Shown here in pieces: positions 14,957-23,364 of a stretch of DNA of 24,587 nucleotides. Made by a program: the position numbers and the translations under genes. The notes below the pieces were generated by a model. It had not been told where the DNA came from. It saw nothing but the letters and a program-made list of their open reading frames with translations, and searched no databases. The stretch's first letter is position 1; every line of letters starts with the position of its first letter. This DNA comes from JAJDBU01 sp046756925 (GTDB lineage: Bacteria > Nitrospirota > Nitrospiria > SBBL01 > JAADHI01): positions 1 through 24,587 of the forward strand of contig JBHHXH010000040.1 of assembly GCA_046756925.1 (NCBI GenBank), written 5' to 3'.

Positions 14957-17119
14957 CTAACTGTCAGGACTGAGGCTGCCCAGTCCTTGTAATGTGATTA
15001 AAAAGGAGAATTCCCTGCGATCGTGAAATTCGATAAAAGAAAAGCTAAATCCCCAACATTGTTCCTGGAACGTCAAGATATAATCGACCTCAACGGTTTC
15101 ATCTTGGTCGGCGTCGAAATAAACCCGATTGATAAACCGGATGCCCCAAGGGGTGTCGATCGAAATCTCTTCGGACCAAAAGTCGATATCGGGCCCGATA
15201 ATGGCCTTGTCCCCGATGTAGTATGGATTAAAAAGATCCCCTTTTTGAGCAAGCGGTCCGGCGCGCGTGGTTCGTTGTCCGATCGAGAGATTCAAATAAG
15301 GCATCAAAGAAAGCTTTAGATCGGTATTGATCGAAGTCATTTTTCCGTTGTAGACATTATAAAACGCGTCCACTTCTATTTTGAAATGGGGAAGGGGAAG
15401 CATCTTTAACTCACCGCGGAGGTCTGAAAAACGTCGGGAATCGAGAGCGGCGGCCGGTATCCGATCGAGATGGAGGGATTCCGTGAGCCTCAAAATCGCT
15501 TTTTCCCTGGGGTTCGCGTCATCACCGAGGGTGAGGAGACGCTGCACCAGCGAAAGGGTGAGGGTTTCTCGGTCTTGGAGAGTATCCAATTCGTCTATTT
15601 GAGGCACATCGTTGTCTCCACTGACGAGGATGTGTTCATAAAAAACAGATCCTGAAATGGTATGTGTGATCGATGTCCATCTTTTGTACGCCTGTGTTTC
15701 CAATGTGACACCCGAAGGGATGACCTTCCGGCTGAACGATTCCAGGCTTGCCGCCCCGTGTTCGTACCAAGTTTCTCGAAAACCGATCCACGGCGTCAAG
15801 GTGGCCAATGACCCGAGGTGAATGGGCAAAGCCGCACTGGGGTAGAGGTCGACCCGATACAGATTCAGTTCCCCTTCGCTCCAAAAATGGACGGCGGAGC
15901 TATCGAGGTTGAGATGAAAAGGCGTCTTTCCGGGCCGATATTCGATCACGTTGTAGCCGATTTCCGGCAGTCTTTGCGGCGTATCGTCGTTGCTTGGCGA
16001 GGTGAGTGCTTGTGTATAACGGGCCAAGAGATATGCAAAGGACGACTGTCCCTCATAGGTTAAGAATAGATTCGATTCGATATTTTGAAGCGCCCGATCC
16101 GCCGTTTGATCCGAGAGGTTTTGAAAGTGGTCGTTTTCGTTAATATAGACCATGTCGAGTTTTCCACTCACCCGTTTTGAAAAACGCTGTTCGTGGGAAT
16201 AACGGAGTTCCCATCGATCCAAGGCATTTTCTTGGTCTCGAAAATAGGATGTGTTAAGCTGCCCATGTGTATTTTTAGACCACACATAGCGGTATTCAAG
16301 GCCGCCGCCGTTTCCGGTGTCTCCCCGAAGATCAAACGAAATAGTGGCGTCTTGGTTCCCGGAAATGGCCCAAAAAAAATCCTGTCGGTAACGGAGCCCG
16401 TATCGCGTGCTGTAACCAATGTGAGGGACGAGCAAACCGGTCTGCCGCTCTCTTTTTACGGGGTATATGAAATAGGGGATGTAGAAGACCGGAATGTCTT
16501 TCAGATAGAATACGACGTTTCTTCCGAATAGATATTCGTCGGTCGTCACACTCAGCGCTTCTGCGCGAAAGCGCCAGGCCGGCGACGTTTGACAGTCGCA
16601 TGCGGTGAATGACCCCGATTCCAATTCGTAATGATCGATTGCGCTCCGAACGATCTTTTCCCCCTCGATATGGTAATTGTCTTTTTTTAAAAAAAGTTTT
16701 CCTTGGTATAGAACACCGAGTTCCGAATCGATGTTGAATGTGATTCGATTGGCTTCGATGGCGTTTTCTCCATCGAAGAAATGCACGTTGCCAAATGCAT
16801 CGACCCGGCCGGTTTTCCCCTTGAGACGGAGTGAATCGGCATCGACTTGTTTAGGGCCTTGTCGAATCGAAACCGAGCCGGTCGCCAGGTAGGTGTCTGT
16901 TCCCTTAAAATATTGGAGTTGGTCTGCCTTCAGAAGCACGGGTGCCTTCCCCTCCTCAGCCCATACGGTCGGCGGCATCCATACGATCGCATGGATACAA
17001 CATAACCAGTAAAAGGTCCGCCGGAGTCGCCGCTGCGCCGAATGCTTTATCGGATGAATGCACCTGGATCGGAAGGATCGCTGCGCTTCGGACTCGGAGC
17101 GATCGGGACGAGAAGTCAT
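14957..17119 (-). CDS. lptD: LPS-assembly outer-membrane protein LptD
   Basis: The 720-residue protein has a signal segment (about 35-54), an N-terminal LptA-like repeat domain (about 60-165, pattern ATGSVSIRQG...GNVHFFDG) and a large C-terminal beta-barrel. It inserts lipopolysaccharide into the outer leaflet. Cys174 and Cys176 lie at the end of the N-terminal domain (ACDC) and Cys688 near the C-terminus (QEQCW). These match the positions of the inter-domain disulphides of LptD, except that only one C-terminal cysteine is present where E. coli has two adjacent ones. The ATG directly follows the folC stop (TAG-ATG), so the genes are coupled. No lptE is seen here. Confidence 0.9.
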   Translation of the reverse strand: MTSRPDRSESEAQRSFRSRCIHPIKHSAQRRLRRTFYWLCCIHAIVWMPPTVWAEEGKAPVLLKADQLQYFKGTDTYLATGSVSIRQGPKQVDADSLRLKGKTGRVDAFGNVHFFDGENAIEANRITFNIDSELGVLYQGKLFLKKDNYHIEGEKIVRSAIDHYELESGSFTACDCQTSPAWRFRAEALSVTTDEYLFGRNVVFYLKDIPVFYIPYFIYPVKRERQTGLLVPHIGYSTRYGLRYRQDFFWAISGNQDATISFDLRGDTGNGGGLEYRYVWSKNTHGQLNTSYFRDQENALDRWELRYSHEQRFSKRVSGKLDMVYINENDHFQNLSDQTADRALQNIESNLFLTYEGQSSFAYLLARYTQALTSPSNDDTPQRLPEIGYNVIEYRPGKTPFHLNLDSSAVHFWSEGELNLYRVDLYPSAALPIHLGSLATLTPWIGFRETWYEHGAASLESFSRKVIPSGVTLETQAYKRWTSITHTISGSVFYEHILVSGDNDVPQIDELDTLQDRETLTLSLVQRLLTLGDDANPREKAILRLTESLHLDRIPAAALDSRRFSDLRGELKMLPLPHFKIEVDAFYNVYNGKMTSINTDLKLSLMPYLNLSIGQRTTRAGPLAQKGDLFNPYYIGDKAIIGPDIDFWSEEISIDTPWGIRFINRVYFDADQDETVEVDYILTFQEQCWGFSFSFIEFHDRREFSFLITLQGLGSLSPDS

Positions 17120-18469
17120 CTATCCTCGAATCGGGGAAGGGCTTGTTTGCAAGAGCGCGGCCCGTGCCTCCCCGACGGTGTAGAAAGATCCGGTGACGGT
17201 GAGACGGTCTTGAGGGCGCATGCGCCTTTCTGCGGCAGAAATTGCATGGGCGACCTTTTCATGGATCGTAACCCGTAGATCTTGCCGCCCGTTTTCCAGA
17301 GATAAGGCCATGAGCTGTGCTTGGATTGCTTTCGGATCGGCAGCGCGCGGGATTTTTGGACGCGTTAAGACGATTTCATCGGGCCAGTGGATAAGGGGCT
17401 TTAAAATACCCTTGATGTCCTTGTCTTGCATGACACCAAAGATCATCCATCGTTTTCCTTGACGCGTCTTAGATGTTTCGTCCAAGAAGTCAGCGAGCGC
17501 CTGGGCGCTGTGAGGGTTGTGGGCGCAATCGAGTAGAATTCGGGGTTTGTGTTTGATGATCTCCAGCCGTCCGTTTAAGCGGACCGAGCGGATTCCTTCC
17601 GCGACGGCTGATTTCGATATGGGAAACCCTTGTCGATTCAACAACGCGATGATGCCGACTGCGATCGCGGCATTGTCGCCTTGGTGACGGCCCAAAAGGG
17701 GTAGATCAAGTGTGTATTCTCCCAAATCCGAAGAGGAGATTTCCAAGGAGATCTTCCCTTGTGTTTCCGGATAAGATGGACCGATCGTTAGGGTGATTTC
17801 CTTGCCAACACGGTAGTAGGGGGCTTTTTTTCGTTTTGCCATGTTCTCGAGGTGTGCATAAACCTCGGGTTGTTTTGCCGCAGTGATCAGGGGGACTCCT
17901 TCTTTTATGATTCCCGCCTTTTCATTGGCGATGTCGAGGAGGCCGTCCCCAAGATAGGCTTCGTGGTCACGATCGACGAGGGTGATCGCCGTCACGAGCG
18001 GTTTTAAGACATTGGTCGCGTCAAACCGTCCTCCCAGCCCGACTTCGACGACGGCGATGTCGATATTCGATTCCGCGAAATAAAGGAAGGCCAGGGCAGT
18101 CGTCCATTCGAAAAATGTGATCTGTTTTAACAGCGAGGGTGTGCGGGAGTCGACCATGCCGTATATGCGTTCCGTTAAGGCGACGACTGATTCTTCCAAA
18201 ATGCTTTTTCCACCGATGCGGATCCGTTCCGAGAAGTCGATCAAATGGGGAGACGTATAGAGCCCGACACGGTATCCTGCTTTCTCCAGCACGGTCGCCG
18301 TTATTTCGGCGGTCGAACCCTTTCCATTCGTTCCGCCGATGTGGATGGATGGAAAGGCTTTTTCCGGGTGATTCAAAATCGTGAGGAGGGATAAAATCCG
18401 ATCCAGCCCTGGGCGAATACCGTGCCGCTGCAGTCGGTACAAATAATTGATTGTATTCGCGTATGTCAT
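17120..18469 (-). CDS. folC: Folylpolyglutamate synthase / dihydrofolate synthase
   Basis: The 449-residue protein is a Mur-ligase-type amide ligase. Its P-loop GGTNGKGST (45-53) binds ATP; the next conserved strand is YTSPHLIDFSERI; further motifs include EVGLGGRFDATN and LLDCAHNPHSAQAL, all typical of FolC. It adds glutamate to dihydropteroate or to folates in the cytoplasm. It sits 207 bp downstream of pabC, which makes a precursor of the same pathway. That gap has a weak TATGCT -10-like site very near the ATG and no Shine-Dalgarno, so transcription may start just before the gene or read through from pabBC. The stop abuts the lptD start. Confidence 0.92.
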   Translation of the reverse strand: MTYANTINYLYRLQRHGIRPGLDRILSLLTILNHPEKAFPSIHIGGTNGKGSTAEITATVLEKAGYRVGLYTSPHLIDFSERIRIGGKSILEESVVALTERIYGMVDSRTPSLLKQITFFEWTTALAFLYFAESNIDIAVVEVGLGGRFDATNVLKPLVTAITLVDRDHEAYLGDGLLDIANEKAGIIKEGVPLITAAKQPEVYAHLENMAKRKKAPYYRVGKEITLTIGPSYPETQGKISLEISSSDLGEYTLDLPLLGRHQGDNAAIAVGIIALLNRQGFPISKSAVAEGIRSVRLNGRLEIIKHKPRILLDCAHNPHSAQALADFLDETSKTRQGKRWMIFGVMQDKDIKGILKPLIHWPDEIVLTRPKIPRAADPKAIQAQLMALSLENGRQDLRVTIHEKVAHAISAAERRMRPQDRLTVTGSFYTVGEARAALLQTSPSPIRG

Positions 18470-18676
18470 GGTGGCGGTTTATTTAGCATAAGCCGAAAAG
18501 CGAAAGCAAGATTCATTCGCTGTTCTCCGTGGGGTTGGCGCTCCTCCGTCGGCGTATCCGACCGGACATGAGGGGCTGGTTTTGTTTTTCGGTTGCTTTG
18601 ATGGAAAGACATGAAAAGAGCGCCGGACGGAAAGGATCGAAAATCCATCGGATACGTTTATTTCTATACACTTTTT

Positions 18677-19531
18677 TTATTCAAGCGATCCTTCAATGAA
18701 ATGTCTGAATATTCCGTGAAGTCTTCGGGTTATCTTTTCCGGTTGTCCGGAACCGATTTTTCGTCCGTTAAATTCGGTCAAGGGCATGAGTTCGAATCCC
18801 GTGCTGGTTAGGAAGGCTTCTTCCGCATACATGAGATCTTCCGAAGGATATAATCCTTCTTCAACAGTAATGTCGTTTTTTCTCGCCAAATCGATCACGA
18901 TTTGACGCGTTACCCCATTGAGCACAGGGGCGGATGGGATGGGCGTTTGCAACACTTGGTTGCGAATCCAGAAAAGGTTGCTCACCGTTCCCTCGGTGAG
19001 GTATCTATCCCTGTTGAGAAAGATGCCTTCAAAAAAACCGTTTTGAGCGGCTTCCAGTCTTGCTGCGATGTGGTCTAGAAAGCTCAGGGATTTCAATCCG
19101 GAGTCGCCCTCAAAGGCACTCACACGTCGGATCGATACGGTTCCACAAGAGACACCGGTGTTGTAACGTTCCGAATGGTTTTCGCAAGGACGGGATGCAA
19201 TCACGAGGCTTGGCTTGCCGCAGTGTTCCGGATGGAGACCGGCGGCAACCCGGCCACGCGTGATGGTCAAACGGAGGATGGCTTCTTCCAAAAAGTTCCG
19301 ATGAAGGGTTTCGTATAAGCGTTTCTCTATGGTTTGGATGGGTGGTATTTGAAGTGCGAGTTGTCTCGATGAAACGGACAGCCGTTCGAGGTGTGTTTCT
19401 AGGGCGAAGATCTTGCCGGAATAGGCGCGGACGGTTTCAAATAAGCCGTCGCCATAGAGAAAGCCGTGGTCGAATACGGGGACATTTGCCTCGGCTTCCG
19501 AGACGAAGCGGTCATTCAGGTAGACCCACAT
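18677..19531 (-). CDS. pabC: Aminodeoxychorismate lyase (class IV PLP enzyme)
   Basis: The 284-residue protein has the fold-type IV pattern: VPVFDHGFLYGDGLFET near the N-terminus, the PLP lysine Lys147 in LKSLSFLDHIAA, and EGTVSNLFWIRN and LNGVTRQIV further on. Fold-type IV also includes branched-chain and D-amino-acid aminotransferases. Its place directly after pabB supports aminodeoxychorismate lyase, which releases pyruvate to give p-aminobenzoate for folate. The ATG lies 20 bases inside the end of pabB and has AAGGAG at eight bases, so both genes are made together. Confidence 0.85.
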   Translation of the reverse strand: MWVYLNDRFVSEAEANVPVFDHGFLYGDGLFETVRAYSGKIFALETHLERLSVSSRQLALQIPPIQTIEKRLYETLHRNFLEEAILRLTITRGRVAAGLHPEHCGKPSLVIASRPCENHSERYNTGVSCGTVSIRRVSAFEGDSGLKSLSFLDHIAARLEAAQNGFFEGIFLNRDRYLTEGTVSNLFWIRNQVLQTPIPSAPVLNGVTRQIVIDLARKNDITVEEGLYPSEDLMYAEEAFLTSTGFELMPLTEFNGRKIGSGQPEKITRRLHGIFRHFIEGSLE

Positions 19532-21077
19532 CGGGCGAACTCCTTTCGGCGGCCGCGGCGTGATAGGAAGGGTCGATGGTTTTTAAAAATGCAGTCGCTT
19601 TATGAAGGGTTTCCTCATATTCCATTAGGGGATCTGAGTCTGCGACGATGCCGGCGCCCACCTGATATTGGATGGTGTGTCCATATCGAACACAGGTTCT
19701 TATCGCAATATTCAAATCGATTTCCCCGTCGAAACCGATATATCCGATGGCGCCCGTGTAGATCCCCCTTGCATGGTTCTCAAGTTCTGAGATAATTTCC
19801 ATGCATCGTATTTTCGGGACACCGGTGATGGTCCCTCCGGGAAAGAGGGCTTGGATGATCTGAAGAGCGCTTGTCCCTTCGAGCAATTCTCCGCGAATGT
19901 TCGAGACGAGGTGGGATACGTGGGAATATTTTTCGGTCGCCATCATTGAATCCACCGAAATGCTCCCATAGCGACAGATTTTCCCCAGATCGTTTCTTCC
20001 CAGATCGATCAGCATTAAATGTTCGGCGCGCTCTTTTGAACTCGTGTTGAGGGATCGAACCAGTATTTCATCTTCCGAGCGGTTTTCCCCGCGGGGTTTT
20101 GTTCCGGCGATGGGACGGGTTTCGACAATGTGCTTGCCCTGTTCCTTTGTCACGCGAACCAAGCGCTCAGGTGAATTGGAGGCGATTTGTATTCCCTTGA
20201 AGTCGATATAGGACGCGAAGGGGGAAGGGTTTAAGGCGCACATGCGGTGGTAGAGGCCCAGGAGAGATTCGTAGGGATAGGGCGCTGTGAAGCGGTGGGA
20301 CAGGTTGGCTTGAAAGATGTCTCCCGACGAGATATATTTTTTTGCGCGACGGACCATTTCGATATAGCCTTCGGCGGTGCAATCCGTATCGACCTTTATC
20401 GAGAAGAACGGCGGTTGCGGGTCATCCCTGAGGTCCGTATTGGATATCGTAAATGCAATCGCATCGATTTTTTCTTGGCCGGCCTTGCAGACCGCGGTTT
20501 TGTCTCCCCCCATTTGGATTTCTGGGAGGGGATTAAAGACGATATGGATGACTTCGTTCAGATGATCGATGAGCAAAAAAAAGTTTAAAAATAAAAGCGC
20601 GATATCCGGTGTATTCGTATCCTCTTTGCGGGGAGGGGGGATCGTTTCAAATTGCCGAATCAGATCGTAACTGAGGAATCCAACGGTTCCACCGAATAAA
20701 AAGGGGATATTGGAGGAAACCGGGTTGTTCTTTTTTTTTATTTCAAATCGCTCGAGCCAATATTCGAGAGAAGCGGCCGGGTCGCCGACTGAATAAAAAG
20801 ATCGCCGATGATGCGCTCGAAGATAGTCGAATCGAGCCGACCTCCCATTACTTTGAAAAATTCCGAAAGGTTGTCCACCCACCAACGAAAATGCCCCCTC
20901 AAACCATCCTCCCATTGACCCATCTAGTAGAACCGCATTTTCTTCCCATCCACATAGGCGCAGAAGTGCGATGGGAGAGAGCTTGTTCGAAGAGACCGAT
21001 TTGATAATGGGTTTCTCGCTTGCCCGTGTGCTCGGGAGATTCGGCATCACGATCGCGCCCCCATTTTCCTTTGGCAT
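19512..21077 (-). CDS. pabB: Aminodeoxychorismate synthase component I, PIAGT type
   Basis: The 521-residue protein is a chorismate-binding enzyme with DIFQANLSHRF, SNSPERLVR, ETRPIAGTKPRG, LIDLGRNDLGK and FPGGTITGVPK, shared by PabB and anthranilate synthase (TrpE). Its active-site motif is PIAGT (322-326), as in TrpE; classical PabB has PIKGT with a nucleophilic lysine. A subclass of genuine PabB with PIAGT is known (Stenotrophomonas maltophilia structure). The overlap with pabC and the nearby folC favour PabB. The glutaminase partner PabA/TrpG is not encoded here. ATG 21077 has AAGGA seven bases upstream. TrpE cannot be fully excluded from sequence alone. Confidence 0.82.
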   Translation of the reverse strand: MPKENGGAIVMPNLPSTRASEKPIIKSVSSNKLSPIALLRLCGWEENAVLLDGSMGGWFEGAFSLVGGQPFGIFQSNGRSARFDYLRAHHRRSFYSVGDPAASLEYWLERFEIKKKNNPVSSNIPFLFGGTVGFLSYDLIRQFETIPPPRKEDTNTPDIALLFLNFFLLIDHLNEVIHIVFNPLPEIQMGGDKTAVCKAGQEKIDAIAFTISNTDLRDDPQPPFFSIKVDTDCTAEGYIEMVRRAKKYISSGDIFQANLSHRFTAPYPYESLLGLYHRMCALNPSPFASYIDFKGIQIASNSPERLVRVTKEQGKHIVETRPIAGTKPRGENRSEDEILVRSLNTSSKERAEHLMLIDLGRNDLGKICRYGSISVDSMMATEKYSHVSHLVSNIRGELLEGTSALQIIQALFPGGTITGVPKIRCMEIISELENHARGIYTGAIGYIGFDGEIDLNIAIRTCVRYGHTIQYQVGAGIVADSDPLMEYEETLHKATAFLKTIDPSYHAAAAERSSPDVGLPE

Positions 21078-21170
21078 CAGTGATTCCTTCCCGATTCGCC
21101 TTATGCCCGATTGGTCTTATGAAGGTAGATCAGGGTGATCAAGAAACATTGAATTGACGTGTGTTGAAAC

Positions 21171-21977
21171 TTAGGCCGGTTGTATGCACCGGAAACCGAC
21201 ATCGCTGATGGTTGCTTCAGGCGGCGCGAAAAGCCGGAAGGTCGTTGTAGAGTGGTATTTTACCAGTTCTTGGTGGACGTCGGGGGGGAAATGCCCGATC
21301 GACGACCAGGAATTGCCCCGAATGACTTTTAAGCGTTGTCCGAACTTGTCGCTTTTGTAGGTGCTGCCCGGATAGGCGCGATACCAATCGGCCGTCCACT
21401 CCCAGGCATTTCCAATCATATCCAGTGTGCCATACGGACTGATTCCGGAGTCATAACTGCCGACTGTTTGGAGATTTCCCGTTAATCCTCCAATATTCGC
21501 TTTTTTTATGTCGAATGTCTCTCCCCAAGGATACATCCTGCCGTCCGCACCTTTGGCGGCTTTTTCCCATTCGGCTTCGCTGGGCAAGCGACCTCCTTTC
21601 GAATGGCAATATTGTTGGGCATCTTCCCATTTCACCATGACGACGGGGAGTTGATCTTGTCCCTCCGGGTAGGCTTCGTTTTCCCAATAGGGGGGTGCGG
21701 CATGGTTTGTTTTTTTTAAAAATTGTGCGTATTCGGCATTGGTAACTTCGTTTTTATCGATGTAGTACAGTGGAAGATAAACCTTGTGTGCGGGACCCTC
21801 ATCGACGAACCACGGTTTTACAATCCCGTGTTCTGCGGCGAGCAGGGAATCGTCTACCGCATCCGTTCCCATAATGAATTCGCCGGCTGGAATGGCGACC
21901 ATTCCTTCCGGCGTTCGCCGAAAACAGCTTGTATTCAAGAGGCAGATTATAACCAGAGGAAGTGCGCTTAGACGCAT
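21171..21977 (-). CDS. SUMF1/FGE-fold lipoprotein (non-catalytic type)
   Basis: From ATG 21977 the protein has 268 residues. A short signal ends in LLNTSC (Cys18), so it is a predicted lipoprotein. The rest is a formylglycine-generating-enzyme-fold domain: MVAIPAGEFIMGT, NEVTNAEYAQFL, GGRLPSEAEWEKAA, MIGNAWEWTADW and a final DVGFRC. The two cysteines that hold copper in active FGE are missing (RGNSWSSIGH in that place), so sulfatase activation is unlikely. Proteins with this fold occur next to respiratory or nitrite-reduction genes (NirV) and in other roles. It is transcribed away from two cytochrome c genes from a shared promoter region, which suggests joint control. An earlier start at 22109 would destroy the signal peptide. 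Confidence 0.85.
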   Translation of the reverse strand: MRLSALPLVIICLLNTSCFRRTPEGMVAIPAGEFIMGTDAVDDSLLAAEHGIVKPWFVDEGPAHKVYLPLYYIDKNEVTNAEYAQFLKKTNHAAPPYWENEAYPEGQDQLPVVMVKWEDAQQYCHSKGGRLPSEAEWEKAAKGADGRMYPWGETFDIKKANIGGLTGNLQTVGSYDSGISPYGTLDMIGNAWEWTADWYRAYPGSTYKSDKFGQRLKVIRGNSWSSIGHFPPDVHQELVKYHSTTTFRLFAPPEATISDVGFRCIQPA

Positions 21978-22011
21978 TTTATCCAGATCATCACAGGTCG
22001 AAAACGGCGAT

Positions 22012-22040
22012 ATTTTACTGGACGGCACGGGGGGTGTCAA
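22012..22040 (-). promoter_or_regulatory. Promoter of the SUMF1-fold lipoprotein gene
   Basis: On the minus strand a perfect TTGACA (22040-22035) is followed after 17 bases by TAAAAT (22017-22012). The expected start lies about 28 bases before ATG 21977. Confidence 0.7.
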
Positions 22041-22053
22041 CTCCTTAAAAAAC

Positions 22054-22083
22054 TTGACAGGCCGGTAAATCTCTTTATATAGT
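22054..22083 (+). promoter_or_regulatory. Promoter of the tandem cytochrome c genes
   Basis: A perfect TTGACA (22054-22059) is followed after 18 bases by TATAGT (22078-22083). The leader would be about 100 bases, AT-rich, ending in a GGAGGG ribosome-binding site before ATG 22190. Its -35 is only 13 bases from the opposite -35 of the leftward promoter. Confidence 0.7.
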
Positions 22084-22189
22084 AAATATTTTATGGAAGT
22101 TGCATTCATAACATACCGATAAGATATTAATTAATACATTCATTCCAAATAAATAAAATTCGATCCCATCGCCAGTTTGGAGGGTATAG

Positions 22190-22630
22190 ATGAAAATATG
22201 GATCATGATTTTCGTATTGATTTCCGCGTCTTTTCTCGGCGTCGGCATCGGGAAGTCGGAGGAGCGGGATCCCACCTTGCCTCGCGTGCCGGTGGATCAA
22301 ATTGAAAATGCCAGGGCATGGAAAAACCCTTTTCGCGCCACACCCGAAAATATCGCCAGAGGCCGTGCGCTTTTTACCGGAAAAGGAACTTGTTTTACTT
22401 GCCACGGCCCGGACGGCCGAGGGGATGGTTTTGCGGGTCTTGGCTTAGATCCGGCCCCGAGAAATTTCCATAATCCTTCCTTGAAATTAAAATCCGATGG
22501 TGAATTTAGATGGGTCATTCATAATGGCATTGCCGGAAGTGGTATGCTGTCATATGCCCCCGGTGTGATCACCGATGAAGAGGCTGCCTTGATTATCCTT
22601 TACGAGCGAAGCCTGCACGATATTCCATAA
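22190..22630 (+). CDS. Periplasmic monohaem cytochrome c, first of a tandem pair
   Basis: The 146-residue protein has a signal peptide (about 1-21) and a class I cytochrome c domain. The haem motif is CFTCH (Cys68, Cys71, His72) and Met119 in GSGML is the likely axial ligand. Before the haem it has an extension with PFRATPENIARG, shared with the next gene. It would carry electrons in the periplasm. A strong GGAGGG ribosome-binding site precedes the ATG. It shares its promoter region with the divergent SUMF1-fold gene and is followed by its paralogue after 19 bases. Confidence 0.9.
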   Translation: MKIWIMIFVLISASFLGVGIGKSEERDPTLPRVPVDQIENARAWKNPFRATPENIARGRALFTGKGTCFTCHGPDGRGDGFAGLGLDPAPRNFHNPSLKLKSDGEFRWVIHNGIAGSGMLSYAPGVITDEEAALIILYERSLHDIP

Positions 22631-22649
22631 ATTCGAAAAGGTGGCAAAT

Positions 22650-23084
22650 GTGATTAAATATATGAGTCGCGTTTTATTGGCGGCGATATCCATGACTTCG
22701 ATTTCTTTTGCGGAGGAAGCGGATTTATCGATCCGCCGGGTGCCCTTGGAAAAACTTGAAAAGATCAAGGCCCTCAGCAATCCTTTTCCCGCCACTCCCG
22801 AAAATATTGCCAAGGGGAAGGACTTATATGACAACAAAGGCACCTGCTTTACTTGCCACGGAAAATCGGGGAGGGGAGATGGTTTGGCGGCCCCTGGGTT
22901 TGATCCTTCGCCACGGAACTTTACCAACACCGCTTTTCATGCCATGCGAACGGATGGCGAACTCTTCTGGGTCATTCAAAACGGCATACCGGGAACTGCT
23001 ATGATGCCCATGGTCGGAAGCGTCATTACGGAAGAAGAAGCATGGTTGGTCCTTTTATACGAGAGAAGTCTCGGAAAAAGATGA
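22650..23084 (+). CDS. Periplasmic monohaem cytochrome c, second of a tandem pair
   Basis: From GTG 22650 the protein has 144 residues, with a signal peptide ending near SISFAEE and the haem motif CFTCH (Cys66, Cys69, His70). Met118 or Met119 in GTAMMP is the likely axial ligand. It repeats the plan of the upstream gene (PFPATPENIAKG before the haem, RNF after it, a final LYERSL), so the two arose by duplication. AAAAGG lies upstream at a good distance for GTG 22650; GTG 22641 and ATG 22662 are alternatives. No sure terminator is seen after it, only T-rich stretches. Confidence 0.88.
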   Translation: MIKYMSRVLLAAISMTSISFAEEADLSIRRVPLEKLEKIKALSNPFPATPENIAKGKDLYDNKGTCFTCHGKSGRGDGLAAPGFDPSPRNFTNTAFHAMRTDGELFWVIQNGIPGTAMMPMVGSVITEEEAWLVLLYERSLGKR

Positions 23085-23282
23085 TCTCTCATTCAACCAA
23101 TCACCCCCAATGACAGTAAAGGAAGGTGTTTGTCTTTTTTATTATTTTCTTTGATCTGTTCCTGTTTTTATATATTCCGTTCCAGGCATGTCTCTCTTAT
23201 CTTCATATGTAAATTGGAATATTGTGAAGTGGGTGAATTCCAGCAGGCGCTTCGATAAAAGGCGTTTTCTGCTATTTTAATG

Positions 23283-23310
23283 TTGACAGACCTTTGTACA
23301 ATCGTAGGAC
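23283..23310 (+). promoter_or_regulatory. Weak candidate promoter for galE
   Basis: A perfect TTGACA (23283-23288) is followed after 16 bases by TAGGAC, which matches the -10 consensus at only three positions. The rest of the 280-base gap between the cytochrome pair and galE is T-rich and shows no gene. Confidence 0.3.
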
Positions 23311-23364
23311 ATCTCGAATTTTCTTTGAGGAAGGACTCATTTTAGTGTGTCTCGGTGCTGAACG

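Noticed and set aside
18547..18565. Five-base-pair hairpin in the pabC-folC gap
   Set aside because: Short stem without U tract, with no link to a known element.
18466..18648. A 60-codon minus-strand frame between pabC and folC
   Set aside because: Low-complexity basic and proline-rich product, no ribosome-binding site, fills the leader of folC; no sign of a real gene.
23109..23140. Possible terminator after the second cytochrome gene
   Set aside because: Only a four-base stem (GACA/TGTC) with a 15-base loop precedes the T run, too weak to claim.
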